From the NCBI RefSeq assembly GCF_000519325.1, contig NZ_KI912613.1:2269261-2333260 (forward strand): a stretch of DNA of 64,000 nt, given 5' to 3'. Every line of letters begins with the position of its first letter. The first letter of the stretch is position 1. This document shows positions 26,125-35,654 of the stretch, piece after piece. Below the pieces are notes generated by a model. It had not been told where the DNA came from. It saw only the letters and a list, made by a program, of their open reading frames with translations, and ran no database searches. Source of the stretch: Patulibacter minatonensis DSM 18081. Its GTDB lineage: Bacteria; Actinomycetota; Thermoleophilia; Solirubrobacterales; Solirubrobacteraceae. The position numbers and the translations under genes were made by a program.

Positions 26125-26373
26125 TCTCCGGTTCCCCGAAGAGCTCCCGGGGGCCGGACCCGACGATCCGATCCCGCTGCGCAGGACGTCCCGATACGCT
26201 CGGAGGGTGAGCGTCGGTCCCCCACCCGCGAGCACGCCCCGCCTCCCGGGAGCGTCATCGATCCCGGCCCGTCCCGGTGGCCGTCGTGCATCCGGCATCG
26301 CCGCGGGCCGCGTACCCGCGACGGTCGACGTGCCCCGCCCCGCCTCCTTCCCCGGCGCCCGAGCAGGTGCCCG

Positions 26374-27645
26374 ATGAGCCGCCGTCCCGGTGAGCCGCAC
26401 GCGCCCGACGCCGCGGTCGAGCTCGAGGGTCGCGTCCTGCCCGGTGCTGGTCTGACGGTCGCCGAGCGGATGGCGATGGAGGCCGCGGTCCCGGAGCTGA
26501 AGCCGCGGGTGCGCGAGATCGTCGACGTCGCCCGGGAGATCCTCGACGAGGAGGGCGTCGACGCGATCTCGATGCGGGCGATCGCCACGCGCCTCGAGGT
26601 GCGGGCGCCGTCGCTCTACAAGCACCTGCCCGACAAGCAGGCGATCCTCGACGTCCTGACCGCGGACATCCTGCACGAGAACGGCGTCGTCATGCGGGCG
26701 GCGATCGCCGGCACCGACGACCCGGTCGGCGCGATCTTCGCGGCCTTCCGCCGGTGGGTGCTCGAGCACCCCGAGCGGTACGCCGCGTGCATGGCCGGAC
26801 CCCTCGCCGACACGCCGCTCGTCCGCTCGGCGGCGCTCTACAGCGGCGACCCGCTGCGCTGGATCATGCGCGACGACCTCGACGGCGCGATCACGTTCTG
26901 GGCGTTCGCGCACGGCCTGGTCGACCTCGAGATCCGCGGTCGGCTGCCCGCGGTGTACGACACGGACGTCCTGTGGTCGTGGGGCGTCGCACGGCTCCGG
27001 CACGCGGACGACGGCGCGGCGACGCCCGACGTCCGCGCCGAGGACGCCGCGGCCGCCGCCCGGCGCGGGCTGGTGCCGGTGCCGGAGCCGCTGTCCGAGC
27101 GGGCGGCCCGCATCGTCGACGCCGCGCGCGAGCTCCTGGACGCCGAGGGCGAGGAGCGCATGTCGATGCGCGGGATCGCCGACCGGCTCGACGTCCGCGC
27201 GCCGTCGCTCTACAAGCACTTCCCGGACAAGGAGGCGCTCGAGAAGGCGATCATCGCCTCGGTGCTCGACGAGCAGGCCGCGCTGTGGCGCGCGGCCTCC
27301 GCCGACGCCCGGGCCGCGGGCGAGGACCCGCTCCTCGCGATCATCGAGCGCTTCCGCCTGTGGGCGCTCGAGCACCCCCACCTGCACCGGCTGGTCACCG
27401 TCGGGCCGCCCGACCGCGGGCCGCTGGTCGCCTCCGCGGAGCTCCAGGCCTCGCTGCCGCTGCTCGACGCCTGCGACGGCAGCGGGGTCGCCGCCGTCAG
27501 CGTGTGGGCGTTCGCGTGCGGGATGATCGATCTCGAGCTCAAGGACCGCATGCCTCCGGGCTACGCGCTCGACGCGATCCGGCGTCGCGGCGTCGGCGCG
27601 CTCCGCGCCACGCCGTTCGCGCCGGCGGAGGGGTCCGACCGATGA
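26374..27645 (+). CDS. Tandem (double) TetR-family regulator 1
   Basis: A 423-residue protein with two complete TetR modules in one chain. Module 1: HTH at ~64-92 ([20 protein letters not shown]) and a C-terminal WHG-like core near 166-194 (DGAITFWAFAHGLVDLEI). Module 2: HTH at ~260-287 ([20 protein letters not shown]) and core GVAAVSVWAFACGMIDLEL. TetR proteins normally have one module of ~200 residues and dimerise on palindromic DNA; here a single chain could make a pseudo-dimer. The recognition helices RAPSLYKH are identical. It overlaps the next gene (ATGA) and opens a three-gene operon. No close partner other than the upstream ligase suggests the targets. Confidence 0.93.
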   Translation: MSRRPGEPHAPDAAVELEGRVLPGAGLTVAERMAMEAAVPELKPRVREIVDVAREILDEEGVDAISMRAIATRLEVRAPSLYKHLPDKQAILDVLTADILHENGVVMRAAIAGTDDPVGAIFAAFRRWVLEHPERYAACMAGPLADTPLVRSAALYSGDPLRWIMRDDLDGAITFWAFAHGLVDLEIRGRLPAVYDTDVLWSWGVARLRHADDGAATPDVRAEDAAAAARRGLVPVPEPLSERAARIVDAARELLDAEGEERMSMRGIADRLDVRAPSLYKHFPDKEALEKAIIASVLDEQAALWRAASADARAAGEDPLLAIIERFRLWALEHPHLHRLVTVGPPDRGPLVASAELQASLPLLDACDGSGVAAVSVWAFACGMIDLELKDRMPPGYALDAIRRRGVGALRATPFAPAEGSDR

Positions 27646-28883
27646 GCACGGACGCCGAGCGGGAGCTCGGGGGGCGGGTGCTCCCCGGTGCCGGGCTGTC
27701 CGTCCCCGAGCGGCTGGCCGTCGAGGCCGCGGTCCCGGAGCTCAAGCCGCGGGTGCGCGAGATCGTCGACGTCGCCCGCGTGCTGATGGAGGAGGAGGGC
27801 GTCGCCGCGCTCTCCATGCGCGCGATCGCCGGCCGCGTCGGCATCCGCGCCCCCTCCATCTACAAGCACCTGCCGGACAAGCAGGCGATCCTCGACGTCC
27901 TCGTCGCCGACGTCCTGCGCGAGAATGGCGACGTCCTCCGCGAGGCGATCTCCGGTGCGGACGACCAGCTCGGGGCGTTGCTCCACGCGTTCCGGCGCTG
28001 GGCGCTGGCGAACCCCGCCGGCTACGAGCTGGTCATGGACGGGCCGCTCGGCGACTCGCCGCTGGTGATGTCCGCGGCGCTCCACAGCGGTGATCCCCTG
28101 CGCTGGGTCATGCGCGACGACCTCGAGGGCGCGATCGTCCTGTGGGCCTTCGCGCACGGTCTCACGGGGCTCGAGATCTCCGGGCGCATGCCGGTCCCGT
28201 ACGACCCCGAGCCCGTGTGGGCGTGGGGCGTCGAGCGGCTGCGCCACCCCGAGGACGACACCCCGACCCCCGCGGTCCCGAGCGTCGGACCCGCGGCCGC
28301 CGCGCAGTTCCGCGCGCAGCTGCCCGACGACGTCGCGTTGACCCCGCGCGCCGCCCAGATCGTCGCGGTCGCCCGCGACCTGCTGGAGGAGGAGGGCGAG
28401 GAGGGCATGTCGATGCGCCGGATCGCCGCGCGGCTCGGCGTGCGCGCGCCGTCGCTCTACAAGCACCTGCCCGACAAGCAGGCCCTGGAGAACGCGATCG
28501 TCGCGTCGATCCTCGACGACCAGGCCCGGGACGCCCGCGACGGCCTGGACCGGGCCGACGCCGAGGGGCTCGACCCGCTGACCACCATCGTCGACGGGCT
28601 CTACGCGTGGGCGCTCGAGCACCCCGCCCTGCACCGGCTGAACCTGCGGGGCCCGCTCGACCCGGGACCCCTCGTCCGGTCCGCGGAGATCCGCTCCGCC
28701 GGGCCGCTCCTGCGGGCGTGCGGCGGCGACGGGGTGGCCGCGGTCACGATCTGGGCGTTCCTCGTCGGGCTGCTCTCGCTCCAGATCAACGGCCGGATCC
28801 CGCCCGAGTACGAGCTCGACGCCGTCCGGCGCCGGGGCGTGGAGGCGCTCCGCCCGTCGGCGAGCCCGGCGGACGGCGCGTGA
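27642..28883 (+). CDS. Tandem (double) TetR-family regulator 2
   Basis: A 413-residue protein with the same layout as its upstream neighbour. Module 1: HTH at ~58-84 (LSMRAIAGRVGIRAPSIYKH) and core GAIVLWAFAHGLTGLEI. Module 2: HTH at ~253-280 ([20 protein letters not shown]) and core GVAAVTIWAFLVGLLSLQI. The N-terminal 40 residues (GGRVLPGAGLSVPERL, EAAVPELKPRVREIV) repeat those of the first gene almost word for word, so the genes arose by duplication. Start and stop overlap with neighbours at both ends (ATGA at 27642, GTGA at 28880). Confidence 0.93.
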   Translation: MSTDAERELGGRVLPGAGLSVPERLAVEAAVPELKPRVREIVDVARVLMEEEGVAALSMRAIAGRVGIRAPSIYKHLPDKQAILDVLVADVLRENGDVLREAISGADDQLGALLHAFRRWALANPAGYELVMDGPLGDSPLVMSAALHSGDPLRWVMRDDLEGAIVLWAFAHGLTGLEISGRMPVPYDPEPVWAWGVERLRHPEDDTPTPAVPSVGPAAAAQFRAQLPDDVALTPRAAQIVAVARDLLEEEGEEGMSMRRIAARLGVRAPSLYKHLPDKQALENAIVASILDDQARDARDGLDRADAEGLDPLTTIVDGLYAWALEHPALHRLNLRGPLDPGPLVRSAEIRSAGPLLRACGGDGVAAVTIWAFLVGLLSLQINGRIPPEYELDAVRRRGVEALRPSASPADGA

Positions 28884-29494
28884 GCAGCACCGCCCGACCA
28901 CAGCGGGTCCTGACGTCGTCCGACGACGACCTGCGCGAGGTCCGCGAGGAGGAGCTCGCGACCCTCGAGGTGCCGGTCCTCAGCGACCGTGCGCAGCAGA
29001 TCGTCGAGGTCGGCCTGGAGCTCCTGGAGGAGGACGGGCCCGAGGGCGTGTCGATGCGGCTGGTGGCCGCGCGCCTGGGCGTCCGGGCCCCGTCGCTCTA
29101 CAAGCATCTGCCGGGCAAGCAGGCGATGGAGAACGCGATGATCGCGATCGGCCTGCGGCGTCAGGGCGCGGCGTGCGAGCAGGGCATGCGCGAGCACGAG
29201 GACGACCCGCTCTGGGGCGTCGTCACCGCCTTCCGCCGGTGGGCGCTCGACCACCCGCACCTCTACGAGCTGATGATGGCTCAGCCGCTGGACCCCGGGC
29301 CGCTGGTGCGGTCCGCGGAGCTCACGGCGGGCCGGGCGATCCGCGAGGTCATGGACGGCGACGTCGTCGGCGCGCTGACGATGTGGTCGTTCGGGCACGG
29401 ACTGGTCGCGCTGGAGCTCAACGGCCGCCTGCCTCCCGGCGCGGACGTCGAGCAGCTCTGGCGTCGCGGCACCGACGCCCTCCGACCGCGCTGA
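28880..29494 (+). CDS. Single-module TetR-family regulator
   Basis: A 204-residue TetR protein. HTH at ~56-84 ([21 protein letters not shown]), then a WHG-type ligand-binding core ([20 protein letters not shown]). The recognition helix matches those of the four modules upstream. The GTG start at 28880 overlaps the previous stop (GTGA), so all three genes are translationally coupled. It could dimerise normally and compete or cooperate with the double proteins. It is followed by an unrelated glycosylase gene with its own start region. Confidence 0.93.
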   Translation: MSSTARPQRVLTSSDDDLREVREEELATLEVPVLSDRAQQIVEVGLELLEEDGPEGVSMRLVAARLGVRAPSLYKHLPGKQAMENAMIAIGLRRQGAACEQGMREHEDDPLWGVVTAFRRWALDHPHLYELMMAQPLDPGPLVRSAELTAGRAIREVMDGDVVGALTMWSFGHGLVALELNGRLPPGADVEQLWRRGTDALRPR

Positions 29495-29564
29495 GCCCGC
29501 GGCCGCGGACGGTGGTCGTCCTCGTGCGCACGGGACGGCCGACGCCGCGGACTACGATCGCCCG

Positions 29565-30839
29565 GTGACGTCGTCCCAGACCCCGTTGCGCCTGACGGTC
29601 CCGCAGGCCCGTCGCATCGCGCTGGCCGCGCAGGGCTTCGCCGACCGGCTGCACCGCAACCCGCCCGGGACGCCGACCGGGGCGCACCTGCAGCGCGTGC
29701 TCGACCGGGTCGGGCTGCTGCAGATCGACTCGGTGAACGTGATCGCGCGGGCGCACCTGCTGCCGGTCTTCAGCCGGATGGGGCCGTACGACTTGGCGCT
29801 GCTGGAGCGCGCGACGGCCCGCCGGCCGCGGCGCCTCGTCGAGTACTGGGGTCACGAGGCGTCGTTCGTGCCGCCGGAGACCCACCGGCTGCTGCGCTGG
29901 CGGATGGCCCGGATCGCCGAGGAGGGCTGGGGGATGATCCGCCGGGCGGGCGAGCAGCCGGAGCTCCTCTCCGCGGTCGAGGCGGAGATCGAGGCCCACG
30001 GGCCGCTGACCGCGGTCGAGCTCGAGCGCCGGCTGGAGGCCGATGCCGAGGCGGGGCTCCTCGACCTCGGGAACCGCCAGGGCAACGGCTACGCGTGGAA
30101 CTGGTCGGGCATCAAGCGCGCCCTGGAGTACCTCTTCTTCACCGGGCGCGTGACCTCCGCCGGCCGCACGCCGCAGTTCGAGCGCCGCTACGACCTGCCC
30201 GGGCGCGTCCTGCCGCCCGCCGTCCACGAGGCGCCCGACCCCGAGCCCGCGGACGCGCAGCGCGAGCTGATCCGGATCGCGGCGCAGGCCCACGGCGTGG
30301 CGACGGAGCAGTGCCTGCGCGACTACTTCCGCCTGAGCCCCGCGCAGGCGAAGCCGGCGATCGCAGCACTGGTCGAGGTCGGCGAGCTCCTGCCGGCGAC
30401 GATCGACGGCTGGAAGCGCCCCGCGTACCTCCACGTGGACGCCCGCCGTCCCCGCACGGTCGACGCCCGCGCGCTCCTGGCGCCCTTCGACCCCCTGATC
30501 TTCGAGCGGACCCGCACCGAGCACCTCTTCGGCTTCCGCTACCGCCTGGAGATCTACGTGCCGCGCGAGAAGCGCGTCCACGGCTACTACGTCCTGCCGT
30601 TCCTCCTCGGCGACCGCCTCGTCGCCCGCGTGGACCTGAAGGCCGACCGCGCGGCGGGCCGCCTGCTCGTGCGGTCGGCGCACGTCGAGGGCCACGTCCG
30701 CGACCGGGAGCACGTGGCGACGGAGCTCCACGCGGAGCTGCGGTCGATGGCCGGCTGGGTCGGGCTGGGCGAGGTCGTCGTGGAGGACCGCGGGGACCTC
30801 GCGCCGGAGCTGGCGCGGGCGGACTCCGGAAGTCCTTGA
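29565..30839 (+). CDS. YcaQ/AlkX-type DNA glycosylase (HTH_42 winged-helix protein)
   Basis: A 424-residue protein of the family that removes bulky alkylated bases and unhooks interstrand crosslinks (E. coli YcaQ, Streptomyces AlkX/AlkZ). The catalytic QxD motif is present as Q53-I-D55 in [14 protein letters not shown]. Other signatures: [42 protein letters not shown] and [19 protein letters not shown]. It acts on DNA in the cytoplasm. GTG start at 29565, with a TACGAT-like -10 about 10 bases upstream, suggesting a leaderless or near-leaderless transcript. The hipB promoter overlaps its stop codon. Confidence 0.93.
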   Translation: MTSSQTPLRLTVPQARRIALAAQGFADRLHRNPPGTPTGAHLQRVLDRVGLLQIDSVNVIARAHLLPVFSRMGPYDLALLERATARRPRRLVEYWGHEASFVPPETHRLLRWRMARIAEEGWGMIRRAGEQPELLSAVEAEIEAHGPLTAVELERRLEADAEAGLLDLGNRQGNGYAWNWSGIKRALEYLFFTGRVTSAGRTPQFERRYDLPGRVLPPAVHEAPDPEPADAQRELIRIAAQAHGVATEQCLRDYFRLSPAQAKPAIAALVEVGELLPATIDGWKRPAYLHVDARRPRTVDARALLAPFDPLIFERTRTEHLFGFRYRLEIYVPREKRVHGYYVLPFLLGDRLVARVDLKADRAAGRLLVRSAHVEGHVRDREHVATELHAELRSMAGWVGLGEVVVEDRGDLAPELARADSGSP

Positions 30840-30866
30840 AAAGGGACACAACGGTCGTAAGGTCCC
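30836..30866 (+). promoter_or_regulatory. hipBA promoter/operator
   Basis: TTGAAA (30836-30841) and TAAGGT (30858-30863) are spaced by 16 bases. GGGAC (30843-30847) and GTCCC (30862-30866) form an inverted repeat inside the promoter, fitting autorepression by the HipB-like protein. The site overlaps the end of the glycosylase gene. Confidence 0.55.
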
Positions 30867-30879
30867 GTACGATGGACTC

Positions 30880-31206
30880 ATGGGCAGGAAGACCATCTCA
30901 CCGGTCGCCCGGCACGCCGGCGATTTGCTGGGGGCGTCGGTCCGTGCGGGGCGGATCGATCGAGGGTGGACGATCGACCTGCTCGCCGAGCGCGCACAGG
31001 TCGACCGCAAGACCGTGATGAGGGTCGAGCGCGGGGATCCGGGTGTCGCACTGGGCACCGCGCTCGACTGCGCGTCGTTGGTCGGCGTCGCCCTGTTCTA
31101 CGACGACGAACGCCGCCTCGCGGCAGAAGTGGCCCGCGGGAGGGCCCCGTTGATCGGCCGTCGCGTCCGCCCCGCGGCGGGCCCGGAGCCGAATCTTGAC
31201 TTCTGA
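30880..31206 (+). CDS. HipB-like antitoxin (XRE family)
   Basis: A 108-residue helix-turn-helix protein: ASVRAGRIDRGWTIDLLAERAQVDRKTVMRVERGDPGVALGTALDCASLVG (residues ~20-70) is a canonical XRE domain. The C-terminus is short and basic with a final NLDF. HipB proteins bind DNA and the HipA kinase, repressing the operon and neutralising the toxin. It overlaps hipA by 11 bases (hipA starts with TTG at 31196). The start ATG at 30880 was preferred to one eight bases upstream that is out of frame. Confidence 0.9.
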   Translation: MGRKTISPVARHAGDLLGASVRAGRIDRGWTIDLLAERAQVDRKTVMRVERGDPGVALGTALDCASLVGVALFYDDERRLAAEVARGRAPLIGRRVRPAAGPEPNLDF

Positions 31207-32431
31207 GGCCTACGTCTGGGCGTGGTTGCCGGGCGCGACGGAGCCGGTCCCGGTCGGCGTGGCGCGGGAGCGTGGGCCGCTCGTCGAGTTCGCGTACGGA
31301 TCCCGGTATCTGCAGCGCGCCGACGCGATGGCGCTCTGGGACGAGGAGCTCCCGCTGCGGGGCGGCTTCCAGGAGCCGCTGCCGGGGCTCCAGATCGCCG
31401 GCTGCCTGAGCGACGCCGGCCCGGACAGCTGGGGGCGCAGGGTGATCCTCAACCGACTCGCGGGCCGTGATGCCGACTTCGACGCCCTGTCGCCGCTCAC
31501 CTACCTGACGGCGGCGGGACCCGATCGCATCGGTGCGCTGGACTTCCAGCCGTCCCCGCGGGAGTACGTTCCTCGCGGGTCGCCGTCGGCGTCGCTCGGG
31601 GACCTCCTGGAGATGGTCGAGAACGTCGAGATGGGTCGGCCCGTGCCCGCTGCCCTCGAGGACGCCGTGCGGGCCGGATCGTCGGTCGGCGGCGCGCGAC
31701 CGAAGGCGCTCCTGCGGGACGGTCCGCGAAGCCTGATCGCGAAGTTCAGCGCCCCGACAGACACGTGGCCGATGGTCCGCGGCGAGTTCCTGGCGATGCG
31801 GATGGCCGCCCGGTGTGGCCTAGACGTCGCGGAGGTGGAGCTCGAGCGGGTCGCCGATCGCGACGTCCTGCTGGTCGAGCGCTTCGATCGCGTGCCCGGG
31901 ACGACGCAGCGGCGCGCTGTCGTCTCGGCGCTCACGCTGCTGCAGATCGGGGAGATGTGGCCGGCGGCCGCTGCCTATGGCGATCTGGCGGAGCTGATGC
32001 GCCGCCGATTCTCGGCGCCGCGAGAGAGCCGGCGGGAGCTGTTCTCGCGCATGGTCTTCAACGTCCTGTGCGGGAACACCGACGACCACGCCCGCAACCA
32101 CGCGGCATTCTGGGATGGTCGGGAGCTGACGCTGACCCCGGCCTACGACATCTGCCCCTTCCTGCGCTCGGGAGGGGAGGCGTCCCAGGCGATGCGCCTC
32201 GGCACCGGCGAGGACCCCGGTCGCCTGTCCAACGTGGGGGAATGCGTCGCTCGAGCCGACCTGTATGGCCTGACCCGGGACGACGCGCTCGAGATCGCCC
32301 ACGCCCAGCTCGACACCATCCGCGCCGCCTGGGACGAGGCCTGCGACGAGGCCCGCCTCGCGACCACTGAACGTCGGCTCCTGGGCCGGGTCTTCCCGCA
32401 CGAGTACGCGCTGTACGACCTGGAGGGGTGA
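31196..32431 (+). CDS. HipA-like serine/threonine kinase toxin
   Basis: A 411-residue HipA-type kinase, a family that phosphorylates cytoplasmic targets such as glutamyl-tRNA synthetase and slows growth. Visible motifs: N-terminal VGVARERGPLVEFAYGSRYL, the Gly-rich loop GSSVGGARPKALL, ATP-binding LIAKFSAP, LLVERFDR, the catalytic loop NTDDHARN (294-301) and the metal-binding YDICP (D318). Length is close to E. coli HipA (440). Start is TTG at 31196, overlapping the antitoxin, an arrangement that gives antitoxin excess. It is the last gene before the Tn402-like element. Confidence 0.93.
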   Translation: MTSEAYVWAWLPGATEPVPVGVARERGPLVEFAYGSRYLQRADAMALWDEELPLRGGFQEPLPGLQIAGCLSDAGPDSWGRRVILNRLAGRDADFDALSPLTYLTAAGPDRIGALDFQPSPREYVPRGSPSASLGDLLEMVENVEMGRPVPAALEDAVRAGSSVGGARPKALLRDGPRSLIAKFSAPTDTWPMVRGEFLAMRMAARCGLDVAEVELERVADRDVLLVERFDRVPGTTQRRAVVSALTLLQIGEMWPAAAAYGDLAELMRRRFSAPRESRRELFSRMVFNVLCGNTDDHARNHAAFWDGRELTLTPAYDICPFLRSGGEASQAMRLGTGEDPGRLSNVGECVARADLYGLTRDDALEIAHAQLDTIRAAWDEACDEARLATTERRLLGRVFPHEYALYDLEG

Positions 32432-32711
32432 GCCGACGCGCTCTGGGCAGAATCCTGCCTCGCTCGGAACTCTGGAGCCGCAGCGAGGCGGGACGGTCGC
32501 CCGGGCGACTGCACTCGGTGGGGAACGGGCTGGGACAGACGACCCACCGGTCCAGGAGTACCAGCGGCCGAGCTTCGAAACGTGTCGTGTCATTGCCGGA
32601 GAGCGGCGGCTGGATGTCGCAAAACGATTGTTTTCGGACACCCCATCGCGACAACGAACTCCGCGCGACCGCATGTGACCTGCAGCGTTATCTGGCGGCG
32701 TTTTCGTAGCG

Positions 32712-33545
32712 CTATTCGGTTCCGATGACGAGGGTGCTGCGTGCGGCCTCGATGACGTCGGTGGTGATAACGGTGAGGTCGTTGATCTTCATGATCCGTG
32801 CGACCTGGGTGAAGAGGCGGTGCAGGAGCCTGAAGTTGCCGCGGGTGATGCGGCTGATGGCGGCGATGGCTTGCGCGTCGGTGAAGTCGTCGAGATCGAG
32901 TGTGAGGCCGAGCCTGCGCCAGTGGCGCGCGAGAACGAACGCGAGTTCCTCGTCGGTCAGCGGCCTGTACTGGTGCGCGAAGCCGATGCGGCTGTAGAGC
33001 TGCGGGAACGCGGCGAAGCGCTTCTCGAGGCCGGGCATGCCGATCAGCAGCAGGCCGATCGGGCGGCGGTCGAATCGGTCGCGGAGGTCTTCCAACGCGG
33101 GGCCGGAGAGTCGTTCCGCTTCATCGATCACGATCAGCTGTACGTGGTGCAGACGCCGGCCGCGGCTGACGACGATTCCCTCTCGGACCTGATCGTCGAT
33201 CAGGATGTCCGCGCGTATGAGGAGCTGATCGAGGTCGGCGACGAGCTTGGCGTAGGTCACCTTCACGGCCGGGGTGTAGAAGATCGTGCGCGAGCGAGCC
33301 AAGGAGGCCCCGATCTGGCGTTCCTCGTCCCTTCGAACTCCCCAATCGTCGAAGAACTCTTCGGCCGCGTCCCAGTGGGCGTACCGACGCGCGGAGAGCG
33401 TCTTGCCGACCCCGGCGGGCCCGAAGCAGAGGCCGATGAAGGCCTCGCGCCGAACGGCGTTGGCGAACTCGACGAACCGCCGGTGCTCCTTCGTCGCGAT
33501 GAACTCGCCGGTGCGACGGCGCAGGCGTGTCGCGGAGTCATCCAT
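32712..33545 (-). CDS. TniB/TnsC-like AAA+ ATPase of a transposon
   Basis: A 277-residue AAA ATPase. Walker A is CFGPAGVGKTLSARRYA (near residue 40), Walker B is HHVQLIVIDEAERLSG, and sensor-like LLLIGMPGLEKRFAAFPQLYSRIGFAHQYRPL follows. These match TniB/TnsC/MuB proteins that select target DNA and activate the transposase. The start at 33545 gives an eight-base overlap with the transposase stop; a second ATG at 33557 would add four residues. It is the last gene of the unit. Part of the Tn402-like element. Confidence 0.9.
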   Translation of the reverse strand: MDDSATRLRRRTGEFIATKEHRRFVEFANAVRREAFIGLCFGPAGVGKTLSARRYAHWDAAEEFFDDWGVRRDEERQIGASLARSRTIFYTPAVKVTYAKLVADLDQLLIRADILIDDQVREGIVVSRGRRLHHVQLIVIDEAERLSGPALEDLRDRFDRRPIGLLLIGMPGLEKRFAAFPQLYSRIGFAHQYRPLTDEELAFVLARHWRRLGLTLDLDDFTDAQAIAAISRITRGNFRLLHRLFTQVARIMKINDLTVITTDVIEAARSTLVIGTE

Positions 33546-35025
33546 CGCTCGGGGCATCCTCGGCGTAGGTGTGTAGGACCCGACGCGGGCCCGGCGGCGA
33601 GGTTGGCACGGATCGAGGTCGCGGTCGGGACGCTTCGGGTGCGCCGCGCGGCAGGTACTCCGCAACGGCGGCTCGACCGTCAGCGATCCTGGCGCGAGCC
33701 GCTCGCCGATGAGCGACGCGGGCCGCCTGGACGTCCTTCAGGGTGATGGCACCTCCGGCATGCTCCGGACTGACGGCCCGGCAGAGAAACCAGTCGTCGA
33801 GGAACACCCGGACCTGGCTGAGGTCCCGAGGGTCAAAGCGGATCGTGACCGCCCGCCCGACGTAGCCGGCGAGCGTGGGGTCGAAGTACCGAAGGCCTTG
33901 GAAGCGGATGCCGTCGCGGTGCACGACGCGCGCCCGGGCGACCATCACCAGCAGCAGGTCGAGGGCCTCGAGCGTCGGCGGCCGCCGAGGAAGCCACCCA
34001 TCGGCGAGCCACGCCGCAACGGGCGTCGAGCCAAGCTCTGGATGGACGCGCTGGTGGTAGGTGCCGGTGATCCACTTGCCGATCGCCGCGTCGAGCTGTG
34101 CGAGCGAGAGCGCCGGTGCCGAGGCGGGTTCGCCGCGGACCAGGTGGCCGGGAAGGTCGGGCAACAGCTCTTGGGTGACGGTCCCGAAGAGCCGCTCGAC
34201 CTTCCCTCGGCCCTGGGGGCGTGCGATCGCGGAGTAGACGAGCTGGACGTGCAGATCGACGGCGACCTGCTCGATGTGGTGGCTGGTGAAGTCGCTGCCG
34301 TGATCGACGTGCAGGACGTCGGGCAGTCCGTGGACCGGCCATCCCGGGTCGGGCTTCATCCAGACTGCATGGCGAAGCGCGAGCGAGAGGTTCAGCGCCG
34401 ACGGTGCCCCGAGGAACACGGAGTACCCCGCGACCGCCCGGGAGTGGTCGTCGAGGATCAACGTCAGCCACGGTCGGGCCGGGCGCCCGTCGGCGTCGAG
34501 GACGAGCAGGTCGAGCTCGGTGTGGTCGGCTTGCCAGATGTCGTTCGGGCGTTCCGCTCGTCGGCGGAACACCAGCTCGAAGCGATCACGGAACACCTCA
34601 GGTCCGTCGTGGGCGAGCGAGACGACCGCCGGATCGATCGCCGCGACGATCGCGGCTACCGTGGAGTACGACGGCACCGGCCACCCACGCTCGTTGGCCG
34701 CGACCGCGATCCGCCGCGCAATGGTCGCCGCCGACGGCGGCGGCCGCCGTAGCGCCAGGCCTTCGATCAGGGCGACGAGTTCGGGGCGCGTTCTGCGCAC
34801 CCCGCTGTCGGAGCGCTGCCGTCTGGCCAGCGCGGCAAGCCCGCCTGCTTCGTAGCGCGCAAGCCACCGTCGCGCCGTCGACGGCGCGACCCCCGCCGCC
34901 GCCGCGGAGCGTGCCAAGGGCACTCCTTCTTCGATGGTCGGGCGCAGGACCGTCCAGCGATCCATTGCGGCCGCGCGCGCGTCTTCGGAGAGGGCCGTCA
35001 GTGACTGCAGGCGACCCTCGTCCAT
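33538..35025 (-). CDS. TniA/TnsB-like DDE transposase
   Basis: A 495-residue Mu/TniA-type transposase. N-terminal HTH region PLARSAAAAGVAPSTARRWLARYEAGGLA, then the catalytic rve core with the three acidic residues: D in NDIWQADHTELDLL, D in DVLHVDHGSDFTS and E in PQGRGKVERLFGT. The C-terminal beta-barrel (RFQGLRYFDPTLAGYVGRAVTIRFDPRDLSQVRVF) and an Arg-rich tail (contact with the ATPase) follow. It cuts and joins transposon ends. ATG at 35025 lies three bases after the resolvase stop; longer in-frame options run into the resolvase. Confidence 0.92.
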   Translation of the reverse strand: MDEGRLQSLTALSEDARAAAMDRWTVLRPTIEEGVPLARSAAAAGVAPSTARRWLARYEAGGLAALARRQRSDSGVRRTRPELVALIEGLALRRPPPSAATIARRIAVAANERGWPVPSYSTVAAIVAAIDPAVVSLAHDGPEVFRDRFELVFRRRAERPNDIWQADHTELDLLVLDADGRPARPWLTLILDDHSRAVAGYSVFLGAPSALNLSLALRHAVWMKPDPGWPVHGLPDVLHVDHGSDFTSHHIEQVAVDLHVQLVYSAIARPQGRGKVERLFGTVTQELLPDLPGHLVRGEPASAPALSLAQLDAAIGKWITGTYHQRVHPELGSTPVAAWLADGWLPRRPPTLEALDLLLVMVARARVVHRDGIRFQGLRYFDPTLAGYVGRAVTIRFDPRDLSQVRVFLDDWFLCRAVSPEHAGGAITLKDVQAARVAHRRAARARIADGRAAVAEYLPRGAPEASRPRPRSVPTSPPGPRRVLHTYAEDAPSDG

Positions 35026-35027
35026 CG

Positions 35028-35654
35028 CTACCTCTCGGGCTCGCGATCCGCGGGCGGCACCCCGGCGGCGGTCGCGACCTCGGGCGGACGAGGCGGCAGG
35101 TGGCGATAGAGACTCGTCCTCGCAATCCCGGTCTTCTCGACGATCTCCGCGATCGTGCTCCCGGTGTCGCGCAGATGCGCAGCCCACGCGAGCTTCGACG
35201 GGTCAACGACGACGGGCCGGCCGATCCGCCGACCCTTCGCGGTCGCGACGGCGCGGGCGTGCGCGGCGCGCTCCATCGTGTACGTGCGCTCCATCTGACC
35301 GAAGAGCGCCAAGAGCACGACGGCGAGCTGCGCCATCGGATCGTCCGGGTTGCTCGAGTCGACCTTGATCGGGTCGGCGAGGTTGCGAACCCCGATCCCC
35401 TTCTCGGCGAGCTCGTGGATCAGGTTCAGGGTGTCGCGAACGGTGCGGCCGAGCCGGTCGAGGGTGTGCACGACGATGACGTCGCCCTCGCGCGCGTACG
35501 CGATCACGTCGCGGAGACCGGGCCGGTCGGTGGTGGCCCCGGACTTCTTGTCGACGTAGATCCGGTCGCGCGGGATCCCGACCTGCTCGAGCGCATCGAT
35601 CTGCCGATCGAGGTCCTGCTTCACCGTCGAAACGCGCGCGTACCCGAGATCCAC
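35028..35654 (-). CDS. Serine recombinase/resolvase (TniR-like)
   Basis: A 208-residue small serine recombinase. Catalytic Ser in YARVSTVKQDLDRQIDAL, the GIPRDRIYVDKKSGATTDRPGL block, VVHTLDRLGRT and the Arg-rich region near LLALFGQMERTYTMERA, then a C-terminal HTH (STIAEIVEKTGIARTSLYRHL). It resolves cointegrates formed by replicative transposition; a res site should lie just upstream (35655-35716), though I cannot define it. It is the first gene of the transposon operon. Confidence 0.94.
   Translation of the reverse strand: MDLGYARVSTVKQDLDRQIDALEQVGIPRDRIYVDKKSGATTDRPGLRDVIAYAREGDVIVVHTLDRLGRTVRDTLNLIHELAEKGIGVRNLADPIKVDSSNPDDPMAQLAVVLLALFGQMERTYTMERAAHARAVATAKGRRIGRPVVVDPSKLAWAAHLRDTGSTIAEIVEKTGIARTSLYRHLPPRPPEVATAAGVPPADREPER

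Noticed and set aside
26208-26377. Small GTG-initiated frame overlapping the start of the first double TetR gene
   Set aside because: The GGAGG is directly against the GTG, the peptide is low-complexity Pro/Arg/Gly, and no family is seen. It might be a leader but support is too weak.
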